Assembly (NCBI GenBank): GCA_017618075.1 | Contig: JAFZUY010000044.1 | Coordinates: 1 to 64,000 of the forward strand | Source of the DNA: Lachnospiraceae bacterium | GTDB lineage: Bacteria > Bacillota > Clostridia > Lachnospirales > Lachnospiraceae | Reading direction: 5' to 3' | Length of the DNA stretch: 64,000 nucleotides | Shown here: positions 25,709-35,066 of the stretch, piece by piece | Layout of the letters: each line of letters opens with the position of its first letter | Numbering within the stretch: the first letter of the stretch is position 1 | Notes under the pieces: model-generated | Databases searched by the model: none | The model's input: the letters and a program-made list of their open reading frames with translations, nothing else | Told to the model about the DNA's origin: nothing | Translations under genes and position numbers: made by a program

Positions 25709-28162
25709 ATGGAATTAAACGAGCAGAGCAAACAGGTACTTAAATACGCCAATCAGATAGGAAAGACTCTCGGTGCGAGTGCGCTTGACACCCAGCATCT
25801 TTTATATGGTCTTGCCAAGTGCAACGAGTCTCTCGCGGGAAGCATTCTTGAAAGCCACGGTGTTACACCTGCGGCCGTTAAGAAATGTTTTGAATCAAGA
25901 AGCGAGGCCTTAAGAAAAGTGACCGTAAAAGGTAAACTGGACTTTACGCCGCAGGTTAAAAAGATACTTGATGTCGCAGAAAAAATAGCAAGAGACACAG
26001 GCTCCGATCTTGTCGGAACGGAGCATATACTTTATGCCATCGTGACCGAAGAAAAATGCCTTGCATATAACCTTCTTTTATATCTCTTAAAAGATACGGG
26101 TACTCCCGTAGGCAAAATCGCAGAGGAAATTGCAGCCAACTTCGGATTTGACGATGATGGCTATATTCCCGATGAATATGTAAGAGCCGAAGAAAATCCG
26201 ATGGGTGAAGGCCCGCAGAGATTTTCACTCGAGGATTATACAAAAGATATTACAGAAATGGCAGCGAACGGAGAGCTTGATCCCGTTATCGGCAGAGATG
26301 ATGAGATAATGCGTATTATTCAGGTACTCGCAAGACGAAGCAAGAACAATCCCTGCCTCGTGGGCCAGCCCGGTGTCGGCAAAACGGCAATCGTTGAAGG
26401 CCTGGCGCAGAGAATGGCTGACGGCAGTGTTCCTGACATCATAAAAGACAAGAGAATCCTTTCTCTTGATATGTCATCGCTTGTTGCCGGTACACAGTAC
26501 CGAGGTGAGTTTGAGAAGAGATTAAAGGCCGTAATCGAAGAAGTATCGGAAGACGGCAATATAATTCTTTTTATGGACGAAATTCACACTTTAATCGGTG
26601 CAGGCGGAGCAAAGGGCACGCTTGATGCTTCGAACATTTTAAAGCCCGCATTATCAAGAGGCGAAATCCAGTTAATCGGTGCAACCACCGAGGAAGAATT
26701 CAGAAAATATTTTGAAAAGGATGCTGCGCTTGAGAGAAGATTCCAGCCCATAGCCGTATCACAGCCCACCAAGGAAGATACGCTTAAGATTCTTTTAGGA
26801 ATTAAGCATAAATACGAAGAGCATCACAATGTATTTTACGATCCGGAGGCAATTGAAGCCTGCGTAAATCTTTCGGACAGATACATTACCGACAGAAACC
26901 TTCCGGATAAAGCTATCGACGTAATGGACGAGGCAGCTGCACTCGTATCCCTTACAGGTTACAAGACTTCGGATAAAATAAGAGTTTTAAGGGATAAAAT
27001 CTTTGAGTGCGACCGCATAATGAAAGAGTCCATAGAAAACGGTGAATTCGAAAAGGCGGGAGAGGCAAAGAAAGAGCAGGACGTCTTATTTGAGACCTTA
27101 AGAAAGTCCGAAGCGGCTGAAAAGAGAAAGAAAAAGAAGACTGAAAAGACGGTTACCGTCGAGCAGGTTGAAAAGGTTATTTCAAGATGGAGTAAAGTGC
27201 CTGTATCGGAACTTTCCAAAAAAGAATCCGACAGACTCATCGGTCTTGAAAAGAACCTTCATAAACGTATAATCGGCCAGAACGAAGCAGTTGAGGCTGT
27301 CAGCAAGGCCATAAGAAGAGGACGTATAGGATTATCTGATCCCAAGCGCCCCATAGGAAGCTTTGTATTCTTAGGACCTACGGGTGTAGGAAAGACAGAA
27401 CTTTCAAAGGCTTTGGCAGAAGCAGTATTTGGCTCGGAAGATTCACTTATAAGAGTTGATATGTCCGAATACATGGAAGCACATTCGGTATCAAAGATAC
27501 TCGGTTCACCTCCCGGATATGTAGGCTTTGACGACGGCGGACAGCTTTCCGAGAGAGTACGTAAAAATCCTTATTCGGTAGTTCTTTTTGATGAAATCGA
27601 AAAGGCTCATCCGGATGTTTTTAACGTGCTTTTACAGATTCTTGACGACGGTCAGGTAACCGATTCACAGGGTCGAAAGATTAACTTTAAGAATACCATC
27701 ATCATTATGACTTCGAATGTCGGTGCCAAGAGAATCACAGAACCCAAGAATTTGGGATTTGGCAGCAAGGAAAGCAAAGAGCAGAATTACGAGAAGATGA
27801 AATCTAACGTAATGGAAGAGGTAAAACAGCTCTTTAAGCCCGAGTTTATCAACAGAATCGATGATTTTATCGTATTCCACAAGCTTGACAGAAAAGAACT
27901 TGAAGACATTACTTCGCTTCTTTTATCAAACCTTGCAAAGCGTGCAAAAGAGCAGATGAATATTGACCTTAAATTCACCGTTGCCTTAAGAAATCACATA
28001 GTAGATAAGTTCTCGAATCCTTTGATGGGAGCAAGACCTTTAAGACGTGGAATTATGGTGGATATAGAGGATCCTTTAGCCAGCGAAATCCTCTCGGGAA
28101 ACATCGAAGAGGGCGATACGGTCAAAGTTTCTTTTAACAAGGGAAAGGTAAATTTTCACTAA
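25709..28162 (+). CDS. clpC: ATP-dependent Clp protease ATP-binding subunit ClpC
   Basis: An 817-residue double-AAA+ unfoldase. Two Clp_N repeats occupy about 1-145. The first AAA domain has Walker A GQPGVGKT (about 219) and a LFMDEIHTLIGAGG Walker B. A UVR-like coiled insert follows near 440-480 (GEFEKAGEAKKEQ). The second AAA domain has GPTGVGKT (about 558), VVLFDEIEKAHPDV and GARPLRRGI. The LGF tripeptide near 680 (EPKNLGFGS) matches the ClpP-docking loop, so it should feed substrates to ClpP. The M-domain is short as in ClpC, not ClpB. ctsR and mcsA/mcsB, the usual partners, are absent here and no CtsR repeat is visible upstream. radA follows after one small gene, an order seen in many Firmicutes. 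Confidence 0.95.
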   Translation: MELNEQSKQVLKYANQIGKTLGASALDTQHLLYGLAKCNESLAGSILESHGVTPAAVKKCFESRSEALRKVTVKGKLDFTPQVKKILDVAEKIARDTGSDLVGTEHILYAIVTEEKCLAYNLLLYLLKDTGTPVGKIAEEIAANFGFDDDGYIPDEYVRAEENPMGEGPQRFSLEDYTKDITEMAANGELDPVIGRDDEIMRIIQVLARRSKNNPCLVGQPGVGKTAIVEGLAQRMADGSVPDIIKDKRILSLDMSSLVAGTQYRGEFEKRLKAVIEEVSEDGNIILFMDEIHTLIGAGGAKGTLDASNILKPALSRGEIQLIGATTEEEFRKYFEKDAALERRFQPIAVSQPTKEDTLKILLGIKHKYEEHHNVFYDPEAIEACVNLSDRYITDRNLPDKAIDVMDEAAALVSLTGYKTSDKIRVLRDKIFECDRIMKESIENGEFEKAGEAKKEQDVLFETLRKSEAAEKRKKKKTEKTVTVEQVEKVISRWSKVPVSELSKKESDRLIGLEKNLHKRIIGQNEAVEAVSKAIRRGRIGLSDPKRPIGSFVFLGPTGVGKTELSKALAEAVFGSEDSLIRVDMSEYMEAHSVSKILGSPPGYVGFDDGGQLSERVRKNPYSVVLFDEIEKAHPDVFNVLLQILDDGQVTDSQGRKINFKNTIIIMTSNVGAKRITEPKNLGFGSKESKEQNYEKMKSNVMEEVKQLFKPEFINRIDDFIVFHKLDRKELEDITSLLLSNLAKRAKEQMNIDLKFTVALRNHIVDKFSNPLMGARPLRRGIMVDIEDPLASEILSGNIEEGDTVKVSFNKGKVNFH

Positions 28163-28292
28163 AATTTTATAGAAATTGAGACCGTTTTAAGGTATAATAA
28201 AGTCATCCGAAATAACAACTTTGCCCCGGCTTTTATTTTAGAAAAAATCGGATAGAGGGGACACTAGAAAATATTAAATGGGGGTATTTTAA

Positions 28293-28691
28293 ATGGATAT
28301 CATCAGTACTTCGGAAAACGGGAAACTTGCATTTGGAAACTACGAACTTCCCGAAAAGCAGAAAAAAGAGGATTTTCCTCACTGCGGCGATCTGTACAAG
28401 ATCAAGACTTACAATACAATGACGAAGCTCGAAAAGAACGGTTTATTCCTTTTTGAGTCGGTTCCGGGTACCAATGTTACGGATTTTGAAGAAAACGATA
28501 ACGGTTTATTTTTTAAAGTTGAATCAGACAAGGATTCACAGATTACCGTAGGACTTGAAGAAAACACCGAATATGATATTTCCATCGACGGAAAATCAAT
28601 CGGCAAAATGAAGTCAAACGGTTCCGGTAAGGTTAGCTTTTCTGTTGAACTTTCAAAAGGAGAAATAAAAGACATAAAAATAGTCAAATAG
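28293..28691 (+). CDS. Small conserved beta-rich protein (often labelled 'endosialidase' in Lachnospiraceae)
   Basis: A 132-residue soluble protein without signal peptide. From memory, close relatives with GKLAFGNYELPEK, GDLYKIKTYNTMTKLEKNGLF.FESVPGTNVTDF and a C-terminal beta pattern are found in Lachnospiraceae genomes and carry the name 'endosialidase'. Nothing here supports a catalytic role: it lacks the size and Asp-box repeats of sialidases. It lies 130 bases after clpC and seven bases before radA, suggesting cotranscription with radA. GGGGGTATT precedes the ATG. Function is unknown. Confidence 0.82.
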   Translation: MDIISTSENGKLAFGNYELPEKQKKEDFPHCGDLYKIKTYNTMTKLEKNGLFLFESVPGTNVTDFEENDNGLFFKVESDKDSQITVGLEENTEYDISIDGKSIGKMKSNGSGKVSFSVELSKGEIKDIKIVK

Positions 28692-28698
28692 AGGATTT

Positions 28699-30066
28699 AT
28701 GTCAAAGGATAAAGTTAAAACCGTTTTCTTTTGTACGGAATGCGGTTATGAATCTCCGAAGTGGATGGGCCAGTGCCCGGGATGCAAGGCGTGGAACACT
28801 TTTAAGGAAGGACTTGATAATAAGCAGTCCGTAAAGGGTTCTCCTTCAACAAAGAGAAGCACATCGGAAAAAACCGTCATAATCCCTGTCTCAAAAGTCG
28901 AGATAAAAAAAGAAGACAAAATAAAAACAAATATCGGTGAACTTGACAGAGTCCTGGGCGGTGGTATCGTTTGGGGCTCTTTAACTCTAATAGGCGGCGA
29001 TCCCGGCATCGGAAAATCGACGCTTCTTTTGCAGGTCTGCAAATCTCTCGGAGATTCAGGAAAAAATATATTATATGTTTCGGGCGAGGAATCGGCCGCT
29101 CAGATTAAATTACGTGCCGACAGAATAGGTGAGTTTAAGGAAAACGTTAAACTCTACTGCGAAACATGTCTTGACGACATAAAAGAAGTTATCGAAGAGA
29201 CCAGACCCGAAGTAGTAGTAATCGATTCCATACAGACCATGTTCTTAGAGGATGTGGCATCGGCTCCGGGAAGCGTACCTCAGGTAAGAGAAGCGACAGG
29301 AGTTTTGATGAGACTCGCTAAGGGTCTGGGTGTTTCGATTTTTATCGTCGGACACGTTACCAAGGACGGAAATGTAGCAGGACCTAAAATGCTTGAGCAT
29401 ATGGTTGATACGGTGCTTTATTTCGAGGGAGACAGACATGCATCTTACAGAATTTTAAGAGGTGTAAAAAACCGTTTCGGTTCGACCAATGAAATCGGCG
29501 TATTTGAAATGAGAAACCAGGGCCTCGTGGAAGTAGCAAACCCTTCGGAGTTTATGCTTTCGGGAAGACCTATAGGCTCTTCGGGAAATGTGGTTTCCTG
29601 TTCGATGGAAGGCACTAGACCAATCTTCATAGAGATACAGGCACTGATTACGACTACGAATTTCGGTATTCCAAGGCGCCAGTCTGACGGCTTTGATTTA
29701 AACAGAGTTAATCTTTTAATGGCCGTGCTTGAAAAGAAAATGGGCCTGCCGTTTGGAAACTGCGACGCGTATATAAATATTGCGGGCGGTATCAAAGTAT
29801 CGGAACCTGCTGTGGATTTAGGCCTCGTAGTCGCAATACTTTCGAGCTTCCATAATAAGCCCGTAAAAGAAGATATCGCAGTCTTCGGAGAAGTTGGTCT
29901 GTCGGGCGAAGTAAGAGCGATAGCACAGGCTGACGTACGAGTAAATGAAGCAAAGAAGTTAGGCTTTAAAAAGTGCATACTTCCCGCATCCTGTAAAAAG
30001 AGCATTCAGGATGTAAGCGAAATGGAGCTTACGTTTATAGAGAACATAAAAGAATTGAAGATATAA
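28699..30066 (+). CDS. radA: DNA repair protein RadA
   Basis: A 455-residue RecA-like branch-migration ATPase of standard length. A C4 zinc finger at 12-29 (CTEC...CPGC), Walker A GGDPGIGKST near 95, the RadA-specific KNRFG near 253, and a C-terminal Lon-protease-like domain (DAYINIAGGIKVSEPAVDLG, FGEVGLSGEVRAI) are all present. It acts in homologous recombination and repair in the cytoplasm. It is part of the clpC - small protein - radA block. Confidence 0.97.
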   Translation: MSKDKVKTVFFCTECGYESPKWMGQCPGCKAWNTFKEGLDNKQSVKGSPSTKRSTSEKTVIIPVSKVEIKKEDKIKTNIGELDRVLGGGIVWGSLTLIGGDPGIGKSTLLLQVCKSLGDSGKNILYVSGEESAAQIKLRADRIGEFKENVKLYCETCLDDIKEVIEETRPEVVVIDSIQTMFLEDVASAPGSVPQVREATGVLMRLAKGLGVSIFIVGHVTKDGNVAGPKMLEHMVDTVLYFEGDRHASYRILRGVKNRFGSTNEIGVFEMRNQGLVEVANPSEFMLSGRPIGSSGNVVSCSMEGTRPIFIEIQALITTTNFGIPRRQSDGFDLNRVNLLMAVLEKKMGLPFGNCDAYINIAGGIKVSEPAVDLGLVVAILSSFHNKPVKEDIAVFGEVGLSGEVRAIAQADVRVNEAKKLGFKKCILPASCKKSIQDVSEMELTFIENIKELKI

Positions 30067-30096
30067 GTTTACATAAAACTAAATAAGTTTACATAA
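30064..30096 (+). repeat. Two 13-base direct repeats between radA and the nucleoside kinase gene
   Basis: TAAGTTTACATAA occurs at 30064-30076 and again at 30084-30096, exactly 20 bases apart, about two helical turns. TTTACA in the first copy and CATAAT in the second are 18 bases apart and could form a weak promoter. The first copy overlaps the radA stop codon. Confidence 0.55.
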
Positions 30097-30112
30097 TATT
30101 GAGAGGTTACAC

Positions 30113-31774
30113 ATGAATACTTACAAAGTTAAGGTTGGAAAGAAATCAAAAAAATATCCTGAAGGAACGACATTTGAAGAGATAGCAAAAGATTTTAAAG
30201 ATGATTTTACGAGCGATATTGCAATTGCTATTTTTAACGGCAAAATGAAAGAACTTGCCAAGAAACTCGATGCGGACGGAGTAATTGAATTTCTGGATGT
30301 TAAGGACGGTACGGGCTACAGAACATTTAAAAGAACCGCAGTTCTTATGTTTATGAAAGCCTGCAGCGATGTTATCGGCGAAGATAAAATAAATAAGATT
30401 AAGCTCGAGTTTTCGGTTAATACCGGATATTATTTCTCATGCGACGGAGATTTTAAGGTTACAAGCGCTCTTGCTAAAAAGCTTGAGAAAAAAATGCGCG
30501 AACTTTCGGACAATTCTACTCCGATTCTTAAATCAACCAAGCCCATTGAGGAAGCAGGCAAGATTTTTGCAGCACAGGGAATGGAAGATAAGCTTAAACT
30601 TATCAAATACAGAAAGAGTTCAGTAATCAATCTTTACGAACTTGACGGATATTATGATTATTATTACGGATACATGCTTCCTAACTGCGGTTATGTAAGA
30701 CTTTTCGAAGTACTCAAATACAAGGAAGGCTTTATTTTAAATCTTCCGAGAAGAAAAGCTCCCGACGTGCTCGAAGAGTTTGTGCCTCTTGATAAAGTAT
30801 TCGAGACAATGATGACTGCAACAAGATGGGGAGATATGCTCGGTATCGATACCGTAGGTGATTTAAACGACTGCATCTGCTCGGGCGATATTGACGATAT
30901 GGTACTTGTTCAGGAAGCTCTGCAGGAGAGAAGAATTAGTGAAATCGCCAAGGATATTGCAACCAGAAAAGGCGTTAAGTTTATTATGATTGCAGGTCCT
31001 TCCTCATCAGGAAAGACAAGCTTTTCGCACAGACTCTCCGTACAGCTTCGTACCCTTGGTCTTAAGCCTCATCCTATTGCAGTGGACGATTATTTTGTAA
31101 ACAGAGCCGACACACCTTTGGATGAAAACGGCAATTACAATTTTGAATGCCTCGAAGCAATTGATACAAAGCTTTTTAACAGCGATATGAACAAGCTTCT
31201 TTCCGGCAAGAGAGTCGAAATTCCGACATTCAATTTTAAGATCGGTGCGAGAGAATACAAAGGCAACTTCAAACAGCTCGGCCCCGACGATGTACTTGTA
31301 ATCGAGGGTATTCATGCACTTAACGATAAGATGAGTTCCACACTTCCCGTGGAAAGCAAATATAAGATTTATATTTCCGCATTAACAACACTTAATATCG
31401 ACGAACACAACTGTATCCCTACCACAGATGCGAGACTTTTAAGACGTATGGTAAGAGATTACAGAACTCGTGCAGCTTCTGCCAAGAGAACCATCGGTAT
31501 GTGGCCTTCTGTCAGAAGAGGAGAGGAAGAGAACATTTTCCCGTTCCAGGAAACTGCGGACGCTATGTTTAATTCGGCTCAGATATATGAGATTGCAGCG
31601 CTCAAAGCCATTGCGGAACCGATTCTTTATCAGGTAAAACCCGAAGATCCCGAATATTTCGAAGCCAAGAGACTACTTAAATTACTTGAATATTTCCTTT
31701 GCATGGATACTACGAATCTGCCCAAAAATTCAATCGTAAGAGAATTCGTCGGAGGCTCCTGCTTTAACGTATAA
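30113..31774 (+). CDS. Nucleoside kinase with TGS / tRNA-synthetase-like N-terminus (uridine kinase family)
   Basis: A 553-residue fusion common in Clostridia. The N-terminal ~60 residues are TGS-like (YKVKVGKKSKKYPEGTTFEEIAKDF). Residues about 70-250 resemble the editing/second-additional domain of threonyl-tRNA synthetase. The C-terminal half is a uridine kinase/phosphoribulokinase-type P-loop kinase: FIMIAGPSSSGKTSFSHRL near 293, an HPIAVDDYFVNR acidic loop, VIEGIHALN, and RRMVRDYRTR. It probably phosphorylates uridine or a related nucleoside or sugar; the true substrate of the fused form is not known to me. It follows radA by 46 bases. The next gene starts six bases after its stop. Confidence 0.88.
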   Translation: MNTYKVKVGKKSKKYPEGTTFEEIAKDFKDDFTSDIAIAIFNGKMKELAKKLDADGVIEFLDVKDGTGYRTFKRTAVLMFMKACSDVIGEDKINKIKLEFSVNTGYYFSCDGDFKVTSALAKKLEKKMRELSDNSTPILKSTKPIEEAGKIFAAQGMEDKLKLIKYRKSSVINLYELDGYYDYYYGYMLPNCGYVRLFEVLKYKEGFILNLPRRKAPDVLEEFVPLDKVFETMMTATRWGDMLGIDTVGDLNDCICSGDIDDMVLVQEALQERRISEIAKDIATRKGVKFIMIAGPSSSGKTSFSHRLSVQLRTLGLKPHPIAVDDYFVNRADTPLDENGNYNFECLEAIDTKLFNSDMNKLLSGKRVEIPTFNFKIGAREYKGNFKQLGPDDVLVIEGIHALNDKMSSTLPVESKYKIYISALTTLNIDEHNCIPTTDARLLRRMVRDYRTRAASAKRTIGMWPSVRRGEEENIFPFQETADAMFNSAQIYEIAALKAIAEPILYQVKPEDPEYFEAKRLLKLLEYFLCMDTTNLPKNSIVREFVGGSCFNV

Positions 31775-31779
31775 AAGAG

Positions 31780-33588
31780 ATGAACAGCAAATATAAGGAA
31801 TTAAAACTAAAATACGACAAATATAAATGGCCGATATGGTTTATGGCAGGAATACTGGTTGTACTGGTATTCCTCATTCCTTATTACGTACTTCGTGAAA
31901 ATGCGTATTTTATGATTCACGATGAGCTTGACGACGGAATCTTTAAGTATATGCTTTATGCCAAAAACTTCGGCAATAACGGCAGCTTTATCCCTGAGTT
32001 TATGGGTGGACAGAACAGATATACAATCACCATTTCCACCTTTTGGGGAATATTTTTATACAAGTATTTTGCACCTTATGCGGCATTTGCGATTATGCTT
32101 ACCATAGTCGTATTTACAGGTTATATCGGAGTTTATCTTTTAGGAAAAGAAATATCCGACAACGCTTTCGCTTCATTTGCGGCAGCGTGTCTTTTCTCAT
32201 ATCTTCCTTTCAAATCGATGTTCGGACTTAACATCGTAGGATTCCCTCTTTTAATATATCTGCTCATAAAATTAGGCAAAGTGCATCAGGAAAAATACTG
32301 GCTGTATTTTCTCCTTCTAATTTACTATGCATTCGGAACCACGCTTGCATGGGCCGGTTTTATGTCCATAGGGTTCTTAACCCTTGCAATCATCGGCTTT
32401 GCAATATTTGACAAGCATCATAACGTGTATATAGGCAATCTGGTTGTGGCGGATATTATCTTAATTGCCATACAGGTTTTCACTTCGTGGGATCTCATAA
32501 AAAGCACGATAGGACCTGCGAAGGTTATATCCCACAGAGAAGAGCTGGTTCTTAATTCATATCACGATTTGTGGGCGCTTTTCAAAGATATGATGTTTAT
32601 CGGCGGCAGCCATTCGGAATGCTGCAGCAAAGTAATTGCACTTTCCGCGATAGTTCTTTTAATAGGAGTGCCCATCCTCGTACATTTTATGACGAAAGTG
32701 CAAATCGACAATGTGCTTAAAATAAACAACAAGTATAAACTGCTTTGCATCTTTTATGGTGCGAACGTTTTAAATGCTTTGTTTACATGCTTTTACTGCT
32801 CGGAACCAATTGTAGCGTTAAGACAAAATATCGGCGGAATTTTTAAGACTTTCCAGGCCAACAGAATTTACTGGTTAATGCCCGCTTGTTTTATGGCTGT
32901 AATGATTCTTGAAATTGCCATTCTTTGGGATATTGCGGAAATATTTATCATTGAATTTATATTCAAAAAACAGCGTTTCTTCGCTGCATTTCCATGCGTT
33001 GTAATAATCGCGCTGGTATTAATCTATGCGAGAAACGTATATCTTTCGAGTCCTTTTTATCACAATATCAGGCTCATGGTTTTCCCCGACACATACCATG
33101 TGGACAGCTGGAGACAATACTATGCCGAGGACCTTTATGCTAAGATTGATGAGGCAATAGGCAGAGACAAGAGTACCTACAGAGTGGCTTCAATCGGTGT
33201 TAATCCGGCGGTTGCACTCTTTAACGGCTTTTATACCGTGGACGGATATTCGACAGATTATCCGCTTGAATATAAGCACAAATTCAGAAGAATCATCGAG
33301 AACGAACTTGCCAAGGATGAATCCAACAGATTATATTTTGACAACTGGGGCAACAGATGCTTTGTTTATACGGCAGATCTTGGCAAAAGATTTGACATTT
33401 ACCGCGGAGAGAATACTGAAATCAATATTGATCTTAATATTAACGCCCTAAAAGAAATGGGCGGAGAGTATATATTCTCTGCTGTTAAAATAGCCAATGC
33501 CGAGAGCCTCGGACTTGAAAGCATTTCGGATACACCTTTTATAAAAGATGCGGATTCGTACGGAATCTGGGTTTATGAAGTAAAGTGA
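31780..33588 (+). CDS. Polytopic membrane protein (DUF6044-like)
   Basis: A 602-residue protein with about ten membrane helices over the first ~420 residues and an extracellular C-terminal domain of ~170 residues. The early motif YFMIHDELDDGIF after the first helix, with acidic residues at the outer membrane face, and a repeated lipid-carrier-transferase-like topology resemble DUF6044/YfhO-type putative glycosyltransferases. I assign this by pattern only. It starts six bases past the nucleoside kinase stop, and an acyltransferase gene follows eight bases later, so a cell-surface polysaccharide role is likely. Confidence 0.72.
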   Translation: MNSKYKELKLKYDKYKWPIWFMAGILVVLVFLIPYYVLRENAYFMIHDELDDGIFKYMLYAKNFGNNGSFIPEFMGGQNRYTITISTFWGIFLYKYFAPYAAFAIMLTIVVFTGYIGVYLLGKEISDNAFASFAAACLFSYLPFKSMFGLNIVGFPLLIYLLIKLGKVHQEKYWLYFLLLIYYAFGTTLAWAGFMSIGFLTLAIIGFAIFDKHHNVYIGNLVVADIILIAIQVFTSWDLIKSTIGPAKVISHREELVLNSYHDLWALFKDMMFIGGSHSECCSKVIALSAIVLLIGVPILVHFMTKVQIDNVLKINNKYKLLCIFYGANVLNALFTCFYCSEPIVALRQNIGGIFKTFQANRIYWLMPACFMAVMILEIAILWDIAEIFIIEFIFKKQRFFAAFPCVVIIALVLIYARNVYLSSPFYHNIRLMVFPDTYHVDSWRQYYAEDLYAKIDEAIGRDKSTYRVASIGVNPAVALFNGFYTVDGYSTDYPLEYKHKFRRIIENELAKDESNRLYFDNWGNRCFVYTADLGKRFDIYRGENTEINIDLNINALKEMGGEYIFSAVKIANAESLGLESISDTPFIKDADSYGIWVYEVK

Positions 33589-33595
33589 GAAAAGC

Positions 33596-34543
33596 GTGAA
33601 AGATTCAAGAAAAGTTTTACCCGATATACTAAGGGTGGTTTTAACTGCCTTCATTTTGTTCCATCACTATCAGCAGCTGACGGGAACGTTCTTTTATCGT
33701 GGAATAAACTTTTACGGCGGAAAGTTTTACTTCGGATATATAGTTGAGTTTTTCTTTCTGATGTCGGGCTTTTTCATGGTGCCTTATGTGACAAAGATAC
33801 AGGAGAAGATGTCTTTTCCGACATTCTTTGGAAAAAGACTAATAAGACTTCTTCCGAGCTTGATTGTAACTACAGTGCTTTATGATGTTGCGCTTTTCTT
33901 TTATGTCAGACTCTGCAACGGCACATTAAGATATCCAACGAATATTAATGTATTCGGAAGCATTGTGACAGCGCTCGGTCTCGGAAGCTGGTGCATCACG
34001 AAAGACTTCGAAATCAATCCGATATGCTGGTACGTAAGCGTGCTTCTTCTTTGCTATATTCTCATGTATATCTTTGTGTTTTTATCCAAGATTACGAAAA
34101 TCCCCGCAGGAATTATGCTGGCAATTCCGATGATTACAGGTGTTGTTATAGCTAATTCAAATACATTTTCAATCATTCCTTTTCTTTCTACAAGAATTTC
34201 AAGAGGTTATATTCATTTCTTTGGCGGGCTTCTTTTAGGAATAATCTATTACGGACTGATAAAGACGAAGACTACAGAAAAGAAAGAAGCACCTAAGTTT
34301 ATTGCTCTTGTTAAGAATGTAATTAATAAAGTCGGAGAGGCTACTCTAGACATATATCTGATCCAGTTACCGATGCTTTTATTATTCTTCATTATTTCGC
34401 ATTATTCAGGTCTTAATCTTGTTAGTGGCAAGACGATGCTTTTATATGCTTTCAGTACTTTTGTAATCGGCGGACTTTATTATTTCCTTATCGGTAAGAG
34501 GATTCATATTTTACTTTCAAAAACATTTTTTAAGAAGAAATAA
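33596..34543 (+). CDS. Membrane-bound acyltransferase 3 family protein
   Basis: A 315-residue integral membrane protein with about nine helices. N-terminal features fit the OafA/WecH family: LPDILRVVLTAFILFHHYQQL with the catalytic-type His, FFFLMSGFFMV, and FFGKRLIRLLPS. These enzymes usually O-acetylate surface sugars or lipids. Translation begins at GTG (33596) since no in-frame ATG exists nearby; GTGAG is a weak ribosome site, so expression may be coupled to the upstream gene, which ends eight bases earlier. It is the last gene before rnpB. Confidence 0.85.
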   Translation: MKDSRKVLPDILRVVLTAFILFHHYQQLTGTFFYRGINFYGGKFYFGYIVEFFFLMSGFFMVPYVTKIQEKMSFPTFFGKRLIRLLPSLIVTTVLYDVALFFYVRLCNGTLRYPTNINVFGSIVTALGLGSWCITKDFEINPICWYVSVLLLCYILMYIFVFLSKITKIPAGIMLAIPMITGVVIANSNTFSIIPFLSTRISRGYIHFFGGLLLGIIYYGLIKTKTTEKKEAPKFIALVKNVINKVGEATLDIYLIQLPMLLLFFIISHYSGLNLVSGKTMLLYAFSTFVIGGLYYFLIGKRIHILLSKTFFKKK

Positions 34544-34562
34544 ATCACGAAAATCCAATAAT

Positions 34563-34591
34563 TTGATTTTTTAAAAGATAGTTATTATAAT
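34563..34591 (+). promoter_or_regulatory. Promoter of rnpB
   Basis: TTGATT, a 17-base spacer and TATAAT. The expected start site, about 34598-34600, coincides with the first base pair of helix P1 of RNase P RNA. Confidence 0.85.
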
Positions 34592-34599
34592 CAATATTT

Positions 34600-34927
34600 G
34601 AGTGAAACGGGCGATCGCGGCTCCATTCGGAGGTGAGGAAAGTCCGGGCTTCGCAGGGCAGGATGCCGGATAACGTCCGGTAGAGGTGACTCTCAGGAAA
34701 GTGCAACAGAAAATAACCGCCGCGCAAGCGGTAAGGGTGAAAAGGCGGTGTAAGAGACCACCGCTTATCCGGTAACGGGTAAGGCTGTGTAAACCCCATC
34801 CGAAGCAAGACCAAATTGAGCTCATAAGCTTGCCCGGCTTGGCTCAGGTAGGTTGCTTGAAATTCGTGGCAACACGAATTCTAGATAGATGATCGTCCAA
34901 GACAGAACCCGGCTTACAGTTTCACTC
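34600..34927 (+). ncRNA. rnpB: RNase P RNA, bacterial class A type
   Basis: The catalytic RNA that matures tRNA 5' ends. P1 is visible as GAGTGAAAC paired with GTTTCACTC at the two ends. Conserved blocks in order: GAGGAAAGTCCGGGCT, AGAGGTGACTCTCAGGAAAG, CAACAGAAA, GGTAACGGGTAAGGCT, CCGAAGCAAGACCAAAT, and near the 3' end AGATAGATGATCGTC and GACAGAACCCGGCTTACAG. The order and the CAGGAAAGTGCAACAGAAA segment fit a class A RNA. Ends are inferred from P1 pairing and the promoter. Confidence 0.97.
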
Positions 34928-34942
34928 TTTTATGAGAATAAC

Positions 34943-34979
34943 AGTGCCAGACACCTTCGGAGTCAGGCACTCTTTTTTT
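34943..34979 (+). terminator. Terminator of rnpB made of the dispersed palindrome (copy 2)
   Basis: AGTGCCAGACACC-TTC-GGAGTCAGGCACT followed by C and seven T. The half-sites match the repeats at 9614, 39208 and 49325. Confidence 0.9.
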
Positions 34980-35002
34980 GTCGAAAGGACACACTTTTTT
35001 CA

Positions 35003-35031
35003 TTGAATAACTATAAAAAAAAGTATATAAT
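35003..35031 (+). promoter_or_regulatory. Promoter of the iorA-iorB-paaK-ACT operon
   Basis: TTGAAT, a 17-base spacer and TATAAT, 35 bases before the iorA start codon. Confidence 0.75.
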
Positions 35032-35066
35032 AATAATTCAGTATGGCTATTTACGGAGGAAATAAA

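Noticed and set aside
29445..30005. A 186-residue minus-strand frame opposite radA
   Set aside because: Antisense shadow of radA; composition and lack of start signals do not support a gene.
31780..34543. Part of a larger capsule or teichoic-acid locus
   Set aside because: Only two envelope-type membrane proteins are here; no glycosyltransferase, flippase or polymerase cluster accompanies them.
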